A stretch of DNA of 15,799 bases from JBFMFE01 sp040752295 (GCA_040752295.1 JBFMFE010000267.1:1-15799); one strand, 5' to 3'. Shown: positions 1 to 7,361, counted from the stretch's first letter. Translations and numbers: made by a program. The notes: a model not told the origin generated them from the sequence alone.

Positions 1-191
1 AACATGCCGAAATCCTTCGCCTTCTCGGGGTGAAGTATCCCGGTTGTAACTAACGGGAAAGCCGTTTTCGAACAATTACCCTTTGTTCATGCGGATTCTT
101 CTTTGCCGGGCGGGGGTAAGTTAGGTGGTAAGAAAAAGAAAGGTCCGGGCAGGAGCAGGGGCAGGCAGGGCAATTTAGAGGTTGAGGCTCG
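1..191. other. Stretch downstream of queC with no supported gene
   Basis: No convincing coding region or RNA was found here. On the minus strand a frame without a plausible early start leads to an ATG at bases 5-3, preceded by an AAGGAT-like sequence. A following gene of the same operon could begin there, but only five bases are visible. Bases 148-171 are a purine-rich, low-complexity run of GGCAGG-like words. No terminator hairpin with a T-run is evident after queC. Confidence 0.4.
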
Positions 192-881
192 TCAAACGGC
201 GTAGGGGACGGGGTCGGGGACGCCTGCCTCGCGGAACCCCTTGAGGCGAAGCAGGCAGCTGTCGCACTTTCCGCACGCTCGTCCCCGTTCGTCCGGGTCG
301 TAGCAGCTGTGCGTGAGTGAGAAATCCACCCCGAGTGAAAGCCCCTTCGTGATGATCTGCGCCTTGGTCATGGAGATGAGCGGCGTGTGTATGGCGAAGG
401 GTCGCCCCTCGGCGCCGGCGCGCGTGCCGAGATTGGCTGCGCGCTCGAAGGCGCGGACGTACTCGGGGCGGCAGTCGGGGTAGCCGCTGTAGTCCACGGC
501 GTTCGCGCCGAAGAAGACGTCGCGGGCGCGGAGGGTTTCCGCCCACGCGACGGCGAGCGAGAGAAAAACGGTGTTGCGCGCGGGGACGTAGGTTGGGGGT
601 ATGACGGCGCGCATCTCTTCGGGGGAACGTCCGGCGGGGACGTCGCCGCCGCCGGTGAGGGCTGAGGCGGCGATCCCGCGCAGGTCGAGTTTGATCACGG
701 CGTGTGCGGCGATGGGGAGCGAGCGCGCGGCGCGGCGCGCCGCCGCCACCTCGCGGCGGTGGCGCTGGGAATAATCAACGGTGAGGGCGTACGCCTCGAA
801 TCCATCGTTGACCGCGACGGCGAGCGTCGTGGTGGAATCCACGCCGCCGCTCCAGAGAACCACCGCCCGCTTCGCGCTCAT
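192..881 (-). CDS. queC: QueC, 7-cyano-7-deazaguanine (preQ0) synthase
   Basis: QueC converts 7-carboxy-7-deazaguanine and ammonia to preQ0 with ATP, in the cytoplasmic pathway leading to queuosine in tRNA. The 229-residue protein is full length for the family. It has the N-type ATP pyrophosphatase P-loop SGGVDS at residues 11-16, the family motif YVPARNT at 98-104, DYSGYPDCRPEY at 130-141, and a C-terminal zinc site formed by C193, C203, C206 and C209 (CGKCDSC). The ATG overlaps the queE stop by four bases (ATGA), and AGAGGGG lies just upstream, so the two are probably translationally coupled. QueE supplies its substrate. QueD, FolE and QueF are not in the window. Confidence 0.96.
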   Translation of the reverse strand: MSAKRAVVLWSGGVDSTTTLAVAVNDGFEAYALTVDYSQRHRREVAAARRAARSLPIAAHAVIKLDLRGIAASALTGGGDVPAGRSPEEMRAVIPPTYVPARNTVFLSLAVAWAETLRARDVFFGANAVDYSGYPDCRPEYVRAFERAANLGTRAGAEGRPFAIHTPLISMTKAQIITKGLSLGVDFSLTHSCYDPDERGRACGKCDSCLLRLKGFREAGVPDPVPYAV

Positions 882-1513
882 TTTCCCCTCTGATCGCCCC
901 AGAGATATTTATGAAGCTGAGGCTGGAACCTGACGGGCAGCACGTCGTCCACAATCCACTCCGCGAGGACGCGCGGCTCCATCCAGCCCCAGGCGGGCGA
1001 GAACAGCACTTCGCACCGCCGCGCGAGTTCAAACCTTTCCATCACCGAGCGCGCCCAGTCGTAGTCCTTCCTGTTCATGATGACGAACTTGACGTTGTCG
1101 TGCTTTTCGAGGAAATGGACGTTGTCGTAGCGGCACCTGTCGCTCTCGCCGCTGCCGGGGCATTTGATGTCAACGACCTTTGTTACCCCGCGCGGGACGA
1201 GGCTGACGTCGCGCGCGCCGTTCGTTTCGAGCACGACGTCATAATCTCTGGCGAGGAGATTTTCCATGAGGACGAGGGACACGGGCTGGAGGAGCGGCTC
1301 GCCGCCGGTTACGTTCACGAGTCGGCACCCGAATTTTTCCACGCGGGCGAGGACATCCTCGACGCGGCAATCGTCGCCTTCGGCGCGCGCGTACCGCGTG
1401 TCGCAATAAACACAGTCCAGGTCGCACCCGGTGAGGCGGACGAAGACGCACGGTTTCCCCATGTGCGACGATTCGCCCTGTATGCCGAGGAAGACCTCGT
1501 TGACCTTGAGCAT
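878..1513 (-). CDS. queE: QueE, 7-carboxy-7-deazaguanine synthase (radical SAM)
   Basis: QueE is a radical S-adenosylmethionine enzyme that rearranges 6-carboxy-tetrahydropterin to 7-carboxy-7-deazaguanine, the step before QueC. With the start at 1513 the protein has 211 residues. It opens with VNEVFLGIQGE and carries the Fe-S motif CX3CX2C at C30, C34 and C37 (CDLDCVYC). Further family landmarks are NVTGGEPLLQ at 67-76, LETNGA at 95-100 and the C-terminal QPQLHKYLWG. An upstream in-frame start at 1558 would add 15 basic residues with no counterpart in the family. The chosen ATG has GGAGG six bases upstream. The gap from the sagB-like stop is 41 bp, and the 3' end overlaps queC by 4 bp. Confidence 0.95.
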   Translation of the reverse strand: MLKVNEVFLGIQGESSHMGKPCVFVRLTGCDLDCVYCDTRYARAEGDDCRVEDVLARVEKFGCRLVNVTGGEPLLQPVSLVLMENLLARDYDVVLETNGARDVSLVPRGVTKVVDIKCPGSGESDRCRYDNVHFLEKHDNVKFVIMNRKDYDWARSVMERFELARRCEVLFSPAWGWMEPRVLAEWIVDDVLPVRFQPQLHKYLWGDQRGK

Positions 1514-1519
1514 GGGCGA

Positions 1520-1524
1520 CCTCC
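1520..1524 (-). promoter_or_regulatory. Ribosome binding site of queE
   Basis: GGAGG on the minus strand, six bases before the ATG at 1513. It decides this start over the in-frame start at 1558. Confidence 0.75.
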
Positions 1525-1554
1525 GGATGGAGGCGCGCGGCGGCGTCCGCCGGC

Positions 1555-2283
1555 TCACCTTCCGCCGACAGCGGCGAGGTAAACGGAGAACTCGCTTTCG
1601 CCGTCGGCGCCCACGAGGGCGTTCACCTCCTCATCGAAGAAGGCGCCGATGGTGCAGCAGCCGAGTTCGAGGGCGGTCGCCGCGAGGCAGAGGTTCTGCG
1701 CGGCGTGACCGGCGTCCATGTAAACGTAGCGGTAGGCGCGCTCGTGATAGCGGACCCTGCACCGTGCGATGACGGCGGTCCAGATGAACACCGCGGCGGC
1801 GCGCTCGCACATCGTCTGTCCGACGCAGGCGTCCGAGAGTGCGGCGCCGAGGCGCCCCGTTTTCAGCAGTTCGAGCGAGAAGCGCAGCACGTTGTGGTGG
1901 TAGGCGCCGGGTTCGAGACTTTCAACGCGGTTGACGACGAGGTAAGTTTCGACCGGATAGAGCGCGCCCGCCGACGGCGCGGTTCGGAGCTGGTAATGCG
2001 ACGAGCGCTTCGTGACGCCGTTCACCGCCCAGAGAAGCTGCGACAACACATCGAGGCGGAGCGGGTCTTTTGCGTAGTTTCTCACCGAGCGGCGCGCCGA
2101 CATCGTCGTCCACAGCGGCGCCCCGTCCTTCGTGAGCGGCGCGGGCAGGGGGACATCGCGGAGCGCGCCGGGGATGGACTTGTAGGTTCCGGGGTCGGCG
2201 TCGCCGTAGGCGCCTTCCGGCGCCCTGCCGCGGAAGTAGCTGCTTCTGAGCTGATAGACCTGTCCATGGCGCCCTGAGTTCAC
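1555..2283 (-). CDS. SagB/ThcOx-type flavin oxidoreductase (nitroreductase fold)
   Basis: This 242-residue protein belongs to the FMN-dependent SagB/ThcOx branch of the nitroreductase fold. Members with a YcaO partner oxidise azolines in peptide natural products; many stand-alone members have no known substrate. Visible landmarks are the FMN-contacting SARRSVRNY at 62-70, the TAPSAGALYPVETY block at 101-114, and the helix GHAAQNLCLAATALELG at 192-208. The start is GTG at 2283-2281, inside a GTGA overlap with the proA stop, with GGAGG nine bases upstream. No YcaO cyclodehydratase, precursor peptide or export gene is in the window, so a peptide-modifying role is unsupported. Its place between proA and queE gives no clear substrate. 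The family call is firm; the function is unknown. Confidence 0.88.
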   Translation of the reverse strand: MNSGRHGQVYQLRSSYFRGRAPEGAYGDADPGTYKSIPGALRDVPLPAPLTKDGAPLWTTMSARRSVRNYAKDPLRLDVLSQLLWAVNGVTKRSSHYQLRTAPSAGALYPVETYLVVNRVESLEPGAYHHNVLRFSLELLKTGRLGAALSDACVGQTMCERAAAVFIWTAVIARCRVRYHERAYRYVYMDAGHAAQNLCLAATALELGCCTIGAFFDEEVNALVGADGESEFSVYLAAVGGR

Positions 2284-3677
2284 GTGATTTTCCCTCCCCG
2301 GTGCGGATTTTCAGCGCGTCGGCGGGATTTTTTCGTGTGGATCAGCCCGCCGGGCGGCGGGAAGTTTTTTTTCAGCGGTCTGTGCGTGAAGCGGCGCGCG
2401 CGGGCGCCGGTGTACTCGGCGACGGTCTGTCCTTTTCCGATGAGGACGTACTTGTAGATGAGCAGCCCTTCCATGCCGACGGGACCGCGGGCGTGGGTTT
2501 TGCCCGTGCTGATGCCTATCTCGGCGCCCTTGCCGAAGCGGTAGCCGTCGGAGAAACGGGTTGAGGCGTTGACGAAGACGCATGCGGAATCCACGCGGTC
2601 GAGGAACCTTCGCGCCGCGGCGGGATTAGAAGTGACGATCGCGTCGGTGTGGCGTGAACCGTAGCGGTTGATGTGCTCCACGGCGGCTTCGAGGGAGGCG
2701 ACGACGCGGACGGCGAGTACGAGGTCGAGGTACTCGGCGGACCAGTCTTTTTCAGTCGCGGGTTTGAGACCGCGGACGATTTTCCTCGACGCCGGGCAGG
2801 CGCGCAGTTGAACGCCGGCGTCGCGGAGGCGGGCGACCATGGGGGGGAGGAAGCGCGCGGCGATCTTTTCGTGGACGAGGAGCGTCTCCATGGCGTTGCA
2901 GACCGCCGGGTACTGGACTTTGGCGTCGAAGCAGACCTTCAGCGCCGTTTCGATGTCCGCCCGTTCGTCCACGTAAACGTGGCAGACGCCGTCGGCGTGC
3001 CCGATGACGGGTATATTCGTGTTGTCCATGACGCGCCGGATGAAGTCCTTGCCGCCGCGCGGCACGAGGAGGTCAACGTAGTCGTCCAGTTCGAGGATGG
3101 AGCGCACCTCCGCGCGGGTCTCAATGAGCTGGACGGCGTTGGGGGGCATGCCGGGCGCGGCGTCGAGGGCAGCGGAGATCGCGCCGGCGAGGGCGAGGTT
3201 GGAGCGGGCGGCTTCAGAGCCGCCCTTGAGAATGACGGCGTTACCGGACTTGACGCACAGAGAGGCGACCTGCGGGACGACGTCGGGTCGCGATTCGAAT
3301 ATGGCGCCGATGACGCCGATGGGACAGGCGATCCTGTAGAGGTTCAGCCCGGCGTCGAGTTCGAGGGCGTCGAGCGTCGCGCCCACGGGGTCGGGGAGCG
3401 CCGCGACGGCTTCGATCCCGCGCGCCATTTCCTCGATCTTCCCGTAGTTCAGGGCGAGGCGCTTCAGGAGCGCCTTCGTCATTGCGCCTTTCGCGACGAG
3501 TTTTTCCGCGTCGCGCACGTCGGCGGAATTGGCGGCGAGGATATCCGCGCGGCGTTTTCTGATTTCCGACGCCGCGGCTCGGAGGGCGCGGTTTTTCGCG
3601 GCGGAAGACACGCCGGCGAGGACAAGCGCCGCCTCGCGCGCCCTCCGCGCCTTTTCAAGAACGCTCACACGCTTCAT
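2280..3677 (-). CDS. proA: ProA, gamma-glutamyl phosphate reductase
   Basis: ProA reduces gamma-glutamyl phosphate with NADPH to glutamate-5-semialdehyde, the second step of proline synthesis. The 465-residue protein has the aldehyde dehydrogenase fold. Landmarks are GVIGAIFESRPDV at 121-133, LKGGSEA at 150-156, LVPRGGKDFIR at 204-214, the catalytic cysteine C260 in YPAVCNAMETLLVH, and RFSDGYRFGKGAEIGIST at 374-391 followed by THARGPVGMEGL. Known ProA proteins are about 415-420 residues and stop soon after the YKYV stretch. This one continues for about 45 basic, proline-rich residues, perhaps after loss of an older stop codon. The start at 3677 has GGAGG eight bases upstream; the in-frame start at 3725 adds a tail unlike the family. 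The proB partner is not in the window. Confidence 0.95.
   Translation of the reverse strand: MKRVSVLEKARRAREAALVLAGVSSAAKNRALRAAASEIRKRRADILAANSADVRDAEKLVAKGAMTKALLKRLALNYGKIEEMARGIEAVAALPDPVGATLDALELDAGLNLYRIACPIGVIGAIFESRPDVVPQVASLCVKSGNAVILKGGSEAARSNLALAGAISAALDAAPGMPPNAVQLIETRAEVRSILELDDYVDLLVPRGGKDFIRRVMDNTNIPVIGHADGVCHVYVDERADIETALKVCFDAKVQYPAVCNAMETLLVHEKIAARFLPPMVARLRDAGVQLRACPASRKIVRGLKPATEKDWSAEYLDLVLAVRVVASLEAAVEHINRYGSRHTDAIVTSNPAAARRFLDRVDSACVFVNASTRFSDGYRFGKGAEIGISTGKTHARGPVGMEGLLIYKYVLIGKGQTVAEYTGARARRFTHRPLKKNFPPPGGLIHTKKSRRRAENPHRGGKIT
2293..2297 (-). promoter_or_regulatory. Ribosome binding site for the GTG start of the SagB-like gene
   Basis: GGAGG on the minus strand, nine bases before the GTG at 2283. 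It lies inside the 3' end of proA and supports re-initiation at the 4-bp GTGA overlap. Confidence 0.65.
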
Positions 3678-3685
3678 CGGCTGCT

Positions 3686-3690
3686 CCTCC
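3686..3690 (-). promoter_or_regulatory. Ribosome binding site of proA
   Basis: GGAGG on the minus strand, eight bases before the ATG at 3677. It favours this start over the upstream in-frame start at 3725. Confidence 0.75.
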
Positions 3691-3744
3691 TTCGTCCGCG
3701 GCTTATCAGCGGGGGCGATAAACACTGGACGTGCGTAAAATGGA

Positions 3745-4269
3745 TTACCTCGCCCGGGCGGGAGTTTCCGGGATCAGTTTTTTCAGCCGCGGATATTTTG
3801 CGATAAGTCTTTTGATGTCAAGCAAATCCTTCTCTCTTTTCAGTTCGTTTCTCTCGGGATCGGAGTATTCCCGGATTTTGCCCCGCAATATGTCTTCCTT
3901 TGCAGCGACCTTCAGGTTATAACCGAGGACGTTACGGTATTTCGCTCTTTTCAGAAAGGGCTGGTATCTTTTATCCGATTGAACGTGTATTTTCAAGTCG
4001 GAATATTCCGATCTTATTTCAATCGTATGAGGGTGCTTCTTTACCTTGAAAGTTTTGTTTTTTCTTAGAATTTTAACCGTATCGGAAGCGCTTTCCATAA
4101 ATACAACGCAGTCAAAGTCGAGCGTAATCAGCGGTTCACAATACGCGTTTATGCCGATCCCTCCAATAACGCAATAATCAATCTCATTACCGTCAAGAAA
4201 GTTTATGAATTCCGCGATTATGTCTTTTTCCGACTTGTTTATCCTGTTATAAAATTCCCTTGCGTTCAT
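3745..4269 (-). CDS. Nucleotidyltransferase-fold protein, low GC, probably acquired
   Basis: The 174-residue protein looks like a small nucleotidyltransferase of the kind often annotated as AbiEii-like or MNT-like. It has a GG pair in YCVIGGIGINAY (32-43), the metal-binding DFD at 51-53, and a possible third carboxylate at D91 in SDLKIHV. The C-terminal part, LKREKDLLDIKRLIAKYP, resembles the helix seen in such proteins. Such enzymes transfer a nucleotide to a protein or tRNA and are often toxin or antitoxin parts, but the target cannot be read here. No HEPN or AbiEi-like partner lies next to it. Two sampled 60-base lines are 38% and 32% G+C, against about 60% or more in the flanks, suggesting recent transfer. 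The start at 4269 avoids an overlap with acxC; its ribosome binding site is weak. Confidence 0.72.
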   Translation of the reverse strand: MNAREFYNRINKSEKDIIAEFINFLDGNEIDYCVIGGIGINAYCEPLITLDFDCVVFMESASDTVKILRKNKTFKVKKHPHTIEIRSEYSDLKIHVQSDKRYQPFLKRAKYRNVLGYNLKVAAKEDILRGKIREYSDPERNELKREKDLLDIKRLIAKYPRLKKLIPETPARAR

Positions 4270-4339
4270 CTGCGCTCGTCGCCGTTCACTTTGAGGCACG
4301 TCTCCGACCGGGGCTGGCGAACCGAGTGAGACGCGGGGT

Positions 4340-4837
4340 TCAGCCCGGCGGTTCCTTTCCCAGCCAGTCTCTGTAGAAGGTGTCAATGTCGGGTAGGAAA
4401 TCGAAGACGAATGGATAGCCGGGCGGGACCGCCTCGACCTCGAGCTGCGCGGCGCAGCCGGGGCAGTAGAACTCGCGTATCTCCATCCATTCGGGAACCG
4501 AGTGCATCATCGGTGGATAGACCTCGCGGAGCGATTCGTCGGTGTTTCTCACGTGTATGAGCGCCGAGAGCTTCCAGTTCGCGCGGCAGTCTCCGAACTC
4601 GTATCCGCAGTCGCATCTCACCACGCGCGCGCCGTCCGGTTTCTGAACGATGTAGAGATGCGGTCCGAGGGGGAGGAGTATCGGTTCGTTCCAGGGGACT
4701 TTTTTCTGGAGGACCCCGATGTACTTTTCGAACCTGTCGGGGTCTTTGAAGCTTGACATCATACGGTGCAGGTCGTCGAAGGAGAGTTTCGCGTCAACGA
4801 GGTCTTCGATTTCCTTTTTAGTGTACGAGGTTTTCAC
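4340..4837 (-). CDS. acxC: Acetone carboxylase gamma subunit
   Basis: This is the small subunit of the alpha2-beta2-gamma2 acetone carboxylase, which turns acetone plus bicarbonate into acetoacetate with ATP cleaved to AMP and phosphate. The 165 residues match the roughly 168 of characterised gamma subunits. The family pattern runs throughout: KDPDRFEKYIGVLQKKVPW (31-49), LLPLGPHLYIVQ (54-65), a cysteine cluster C75, C77, C84 with C125 and C128 (CDCG and CPGC, probable zinc ligands), and PDIDTFYRDWLG at the end. The start is GTG with GGAGG seven bases upstream. It follows acxB after 31 bp. No hydantoinase or oxoprolinase operon has this subunit, so it identifies the complex. Confidence 0.95.
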   Translation of the reverse strand: MKTSYTKKEIEDLVDAKLSFDDLHRMMSSFKDPDRFEKYIGVLQKKVPWNEPILLPLGPHLYIVQKPDGARVVRCDCGYEFGDCRANWKLSALIHVRNTDESLREVYPPMMHSVPEWMEIREFYCPGCAAQLEVEAVPPGYPFVFDFLPDIDTFYRDWLGKEPPG

Positions 4838-4844
4838 GATTTCG

Positions 4845-4849
4845 CCTCC
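4845..4849 (-). promoter_or_regulatory. Ribosome binding site for the GTG start of acxC
   Basis: GGAGG on the minus strand, seven bases before the GTG at 4837. It supports the non-ATG start. Confidence 0.7.
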
Positions 4850-4868
4850 GTTCGAGCCGGCGCCGGCG

Positions 4869-7070
4869 TCAGGCGGGCATTTCCCAGTCGTCCGGGAGGT
4901 TCCAGAACGAGCGCATCTCGCCGGCGAACCATTTGCTGAGGGACATGGATTCGCGGTACATGTTTCTGACGGGCTGAATGAAATTTCCGTTCAGCACTTT
5001 TTCCCTTTCGCGATCGATCCACTCCCTCGCGGGGAGGGCGCGTTGTTTCCGCCGTTCGCGTGCTTCCCGGCGCGCCGCGGCGGTTTTTTGAGGGTTGACG
5101 CGGAAGGCGCCGCCGTCGCGTTCGACGTGAGCGGCGCAGACGAGCTGAGCGCAGCGCTCGGTCACGAATCCGTCGTTGAGGTCTTTTTCGATCCGTTCCG
5201 GCGCTCTTTCGAGCGGGTCGCCGCACCCCGCCCCGCCCATGAGGTACGAGAGGTAGAGGTCGCCCTCGGCGAACGGCTCGGGGAGCGTGACCGTTTTTTT
5301 GTCGTAGTCCATCCGGGCGTACTCAAGCCCCGTCTCCAGTCCGCGCCCCGCCGCGCCGCCGTCTCTCACGGGATAGGGCTGCCCGCGCGCGCCGAGTTCG
5401 AGGACGTTCGTGCCGAAGAGGTTTTTCCTGTAGGGCGCCGCCGGGGGATAGCCGCCGAATATGCCGGAGGTGGCGTGCACTTTGCCGACGCTGATGTTCT
5501 GAAGGAGGTAGAACGGCGTCTTCCAGCACATGCGAAGCGCCTCGAAGCCCGAGCCGCCGCGGAATTTGCCCGGACCGGCTGTGTCGGGCTTGATCCTGCG
5601 TCCGAGGTAGAGGAACGGCTCGATGAGTTCCCAGACCTCGACGTCGCCCATGTCGCCCTCGGGGTTCCACATGGCGGCGGCGAAGTCCAGTCCGTCCCTG
5701 ACGACGCCGGCGCCGGCGCCGACGCAGCTCAGCTCGAAGTTGGTCGTCGCGCTCTGCCTGCCGTACTGGTCGGCGCCGCCGCCCTGGAAGGCGTTTCCGG
5801 TCAGTCCGTACCCCGAGAGGACTTCCTCGAGAAAGCCCCTCGCGAAGAAGGCGCGCGCGAGGCTTCTGAACATACCCGTGAAACCGGGGATGAGGAAGAA
5901 CCACGCGATGCCGGTGGCGACCATGTCGTTGTCGGGGTTGGTCCACGTTCCGCGGGGGAAGTTGTGCCTCGTCGCCAGGTATGCGCCGTCGTTGACCTTG
6001 TCGTTGTAGAAGATGAGCTGAGAGAGCAGGACCCACACGGCGCCCTGCATCGCGGACGGCGTGCAGTTCATGGAGTGCCAGCCCCAGCGGCTGGCGCCGT
6101 CGAAGGAGAGGTGGAAGACGCCGTCGCCGCCGATGGTGATCTCCATCGGGGCGTGCATGAGGTGGTCAACCGCGGCGTGGAGGGGGAGTCTCGGTTCGCC
6201 GCTGAACGAGAACTCGGAGAAAGCGGGCGACCTGTAGCGTCCGGGGACGGTCTGGGTTTTCATGTGCTCGATGAAGGAGCGCCTGCCTTCCTCGATCACC
6301 TCGCGGATGAACTTCCTGTATGTGTCCAGCCCCTCGTCGCGGACGAGTTCGAGGACGGCTTTTCTGATCATGTGGCAGCCGGCGACGCGCGCCCTCTCGT
6401 CGAGCTTCCAGAACATGGGGGTGCGGACGCGCCGCTCGCACCGGCGGACGTGGTCCTGGAACAGGACGTCGTCCGCCCCGCATTTCAGGGCGGGGAGGTC
6501 AATGCCGTCCTCGAACCTGTGGGTGGGGCCCACGGGGACGGAGCCGGGCGTGAGGGCGCCGATGTCAATCTCGTGCGTGACGCCGCCCGCCCATCCGATC
6601 AGTTCGCCGTCCTGGAAGATGGGGACGATGGTCTGGACGTCGCCGTTGTGGACGTCACCTATGAAGGGGTCGTTGTTGGTGAAGATGTCGCCCGGGGCGA
6701 TCCCCGGGTTTTCCTCGTAGCCGCTGCGCACCATGTACTTTATCGCGTCGCTCATGGTGTGGACGTGAACGATGATGCCGGTGGAGAGGGCGACTGAATC
6801 GCCCTCCGGGGTGTAGAGGGCGAAGCACAGTTCGCCTATTTCCTTCACGATGGGAGAGGCGGAGACGTTCATCGCGGTTTCCCTCGCGTTGACAAGCCCG
6901 CCCCTGAGGCGGGAGAAGAGTTTTTCGTACCGGATCGGCTCGCGCTCCTTCAGTTCGAGGCGCTCCAGACCCATGTAGCGCCCCGTGCGGGCGAACATCC
7001 GCTCGCTCTCCTCGAGCATCGTTTTGAGTGGGACGCCGCCCCAGCCGATGGGTTTCGATTTCTTTTTCAT
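4869..7070 (-). CDS. acxB: Acetone carboxylase alpha subunit (HyuB-like)
   Basis: The alpha subunit carries the Mn-dependent carboxylation site of acetone carboxylase and belongs to the hydantoinase B/oxoprolinase family. The 733-residue protein opens with the acetone carboxylase-like N-terminus rather than a short HyuB one. It contains TNNDPFIGDVHNGDVQ (131-146) and GGVTHEIDIG (162-171). H141, D144 and H166 have the spacing I recall for the Mn ligands of the Xanthobacter enzyme (His150, Asp153, His175; from memory). Other blocks are NCTPSAMQG (335-343), FQGGGADQYGRQ (428-439), and PGKFRGGSGFE (500-510). Characterised alpha subunits are nearer 770 residues, so this one is somewhat short. The ATG at 7070 follows GGGGGA. 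It is 37 bp from a repeat element and separated from acxA by a toxin-antitoxin pair. Confidence 0.93.
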   Translation of the reverse strand: MKKKSKPIGWGGVPLKTMLEESERMFARTGRYMGLERLELKEREPIRYEKLFSRLRGGLVNARETAMNVSASPIVKEIGELCFALYTPEGDSVALSTGIIVHVHTMSDAIKYMVRSGYEENPGIAPGDIFTNNDPFIGDVHNGDVQTIVPIFQDGELIGWAGGVTHEIDIGALTPGSVPVGPTHRFEDGIDLPALKCGADDVLFQDHVRRCERRVRTPMFWKLDERARVAGCHMIRKAVLELVRDEGLDTYRKFIREVIEEGRRSFIEHMKTQTVPGRYRSPAFSEFSFSGEPRLPLHAAVDHLMHAPMEITIGGDGVFHLSFDGASRWGWHSMNCTPSAMQGAVWVLLSQLIFYNDKVNDGAYLATRHNFPRGTWTNPDNDMVATGIAWFFLIPGFTGMFRSLARAFFARGFLEEVLSGYGLTGNAFQGGGADQYGRQSATTNFELSCVGAGAGVVRDGLDFAAAMWNPEGDMGDVEVWELIEPFLYLGRRIKPDTAGPGKFRGGSGFEALRMCWKTPFYLLQNISVGKVHATSGIFGGYPPAAPYRKNLFGTNVLELGARGQPYPVRDGGAAGRGLETGLEYARMDYDKKTVTLPEPFAEGDLYLSYLMGGAGCGDPLERAPERIEKDLNDGFVTERCAQLVCAAHVERDGGAFRVNPQKTAAARREARERRKQRALPAREWIDREREKVLNGNFIQPVRNMYRESMSLSKWFAGEMRSFWNLPDDWEMPA

Positions 7071-7143
7071 GGCGTTTCCCCCGGTTCGGTCGCTTCAGCC
7101 GTCACTAGTGTCATGTCAACTGTCATATGTCGCGCTGAAAAAC

Positions 7144-7237
7144 GAATATCGAATAACGAACAAGGAATGTCGAATGATGAAGTTTTCCTGCATTTTCCTT
7201 CGATATTCCGCGGTTTCTTGTTCGATATTCGACATTC
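7144..7237. repeat. Imperfect long inverted repeat in MITE copy A
   Basis: The arms at 7144-7182 and 7198-7237 are imperfect reverse complements built from repeated TCGAATATCGAAC-like words, with about 15 bases between them. Transcribed from either strand this would fold into a long stem-loop. Confidence 0.75.
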
Positions 7238-7264
7238 GATTTATCACGCCCTACTGTTCTGTTC

Positions 7265-7286
7265 GGCGGGGTACGGCGACCCCGCC
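7265..7286. repeat. Perfect GC-rich hairpin in MITE copy A
   Basis: GGCGGGGT and ACCCCGCC form a perfect 8-bp stem around the loop ACGGCG. No T-run follows on either strand, so it is not a typical intrinsic terminator. Confidence 0.8.
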
Positions 7287-7361
7287 CTACATATATAATA
7301 TATAACAGGCTCGAATACGTCGCTTTATGGTTGACGCGGCACTAGAAACGCACGATGCCGT

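Larger units (their letters stand above)
7108..7342. mobile_element. MITE-like element, copy A (235 bp, TA flanks)
   Basis: The element is nearly identical to 13531-13761 (about 95% by eye, about ten substitutions and two small indels). With its TA flanks the left end reads TAGTGTCATGTCAAC. The right end reads GTTGACGCGGCACTA, which matches the left in inverted orientation at 12 of 15 bases. Both copies are bordered by TA on each side, the target duplication typical of Tc1/mariner and IS630 transposons. It contains an imperfect inverted repeat with 40-bp arms and a perfect 8-bp hairpin, and is AT-rich. It has no coding capacity of its own, so a transposase elsewhere would have to move it. It sits between the PIN toxin stop and the acxB start. 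Confidence 0.8.

Noticed and set aside
192..1513. 7-deazaguanine DNA modification (dpd-type) system
   Set aside because: QueC and QueE alone fit ordinary preQ0 synthesis. No DpdA-like transferase or restriction genes are nearby.
1514..1558. Longer queE start at 1558
   Set aside because: It would add 15 basic residues absent from the family and overlap the preceding gene. The ATG at 1513 has GGAGG at good spacing.
1555..2283. RiPP (thiazole/oxazole-modified peptide) gene cluster
   Set aside because: Only the SagB-type oxidoreductase is present. No YcaO protein, leader-binding protein, precursor or transporter occurs in the window.
2673..3806. A 377-codon plus-strand open frame over proA
   Set aside because: It is antisense to a complete ProA with all motifs, and its composition is that of a reverse-complement shadow.
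3998..4011. Perfect palindrome TCGGAATATTCCGA
   Set aside because: It lies in the middle of the nucleotidyltransferase coding sequence (IRSEYSD) with no promoter nearby. A chance palindrome in coding DNA is the simpler reading.
4270..4386. Longer nucleotidyltransferase start at 4386
   Set aside because: The added 39 residues are unlike the rest in composition, and the frame would overlap acxC.
4719..6797. A 692-codon open frame on the plus strand
   Set aside because: It lies antisense to acxB and acxC, its translation has no recognisable motif, and long shadow frames are expected in GC-rich genes. The minus-strand proteins are clear family members.
7108..7342. CRISPR array or leader
   Set aside because: The repeats are nested inverted repeats within one element, not equal direct repeats with unique spacers, and no cas genes are present.
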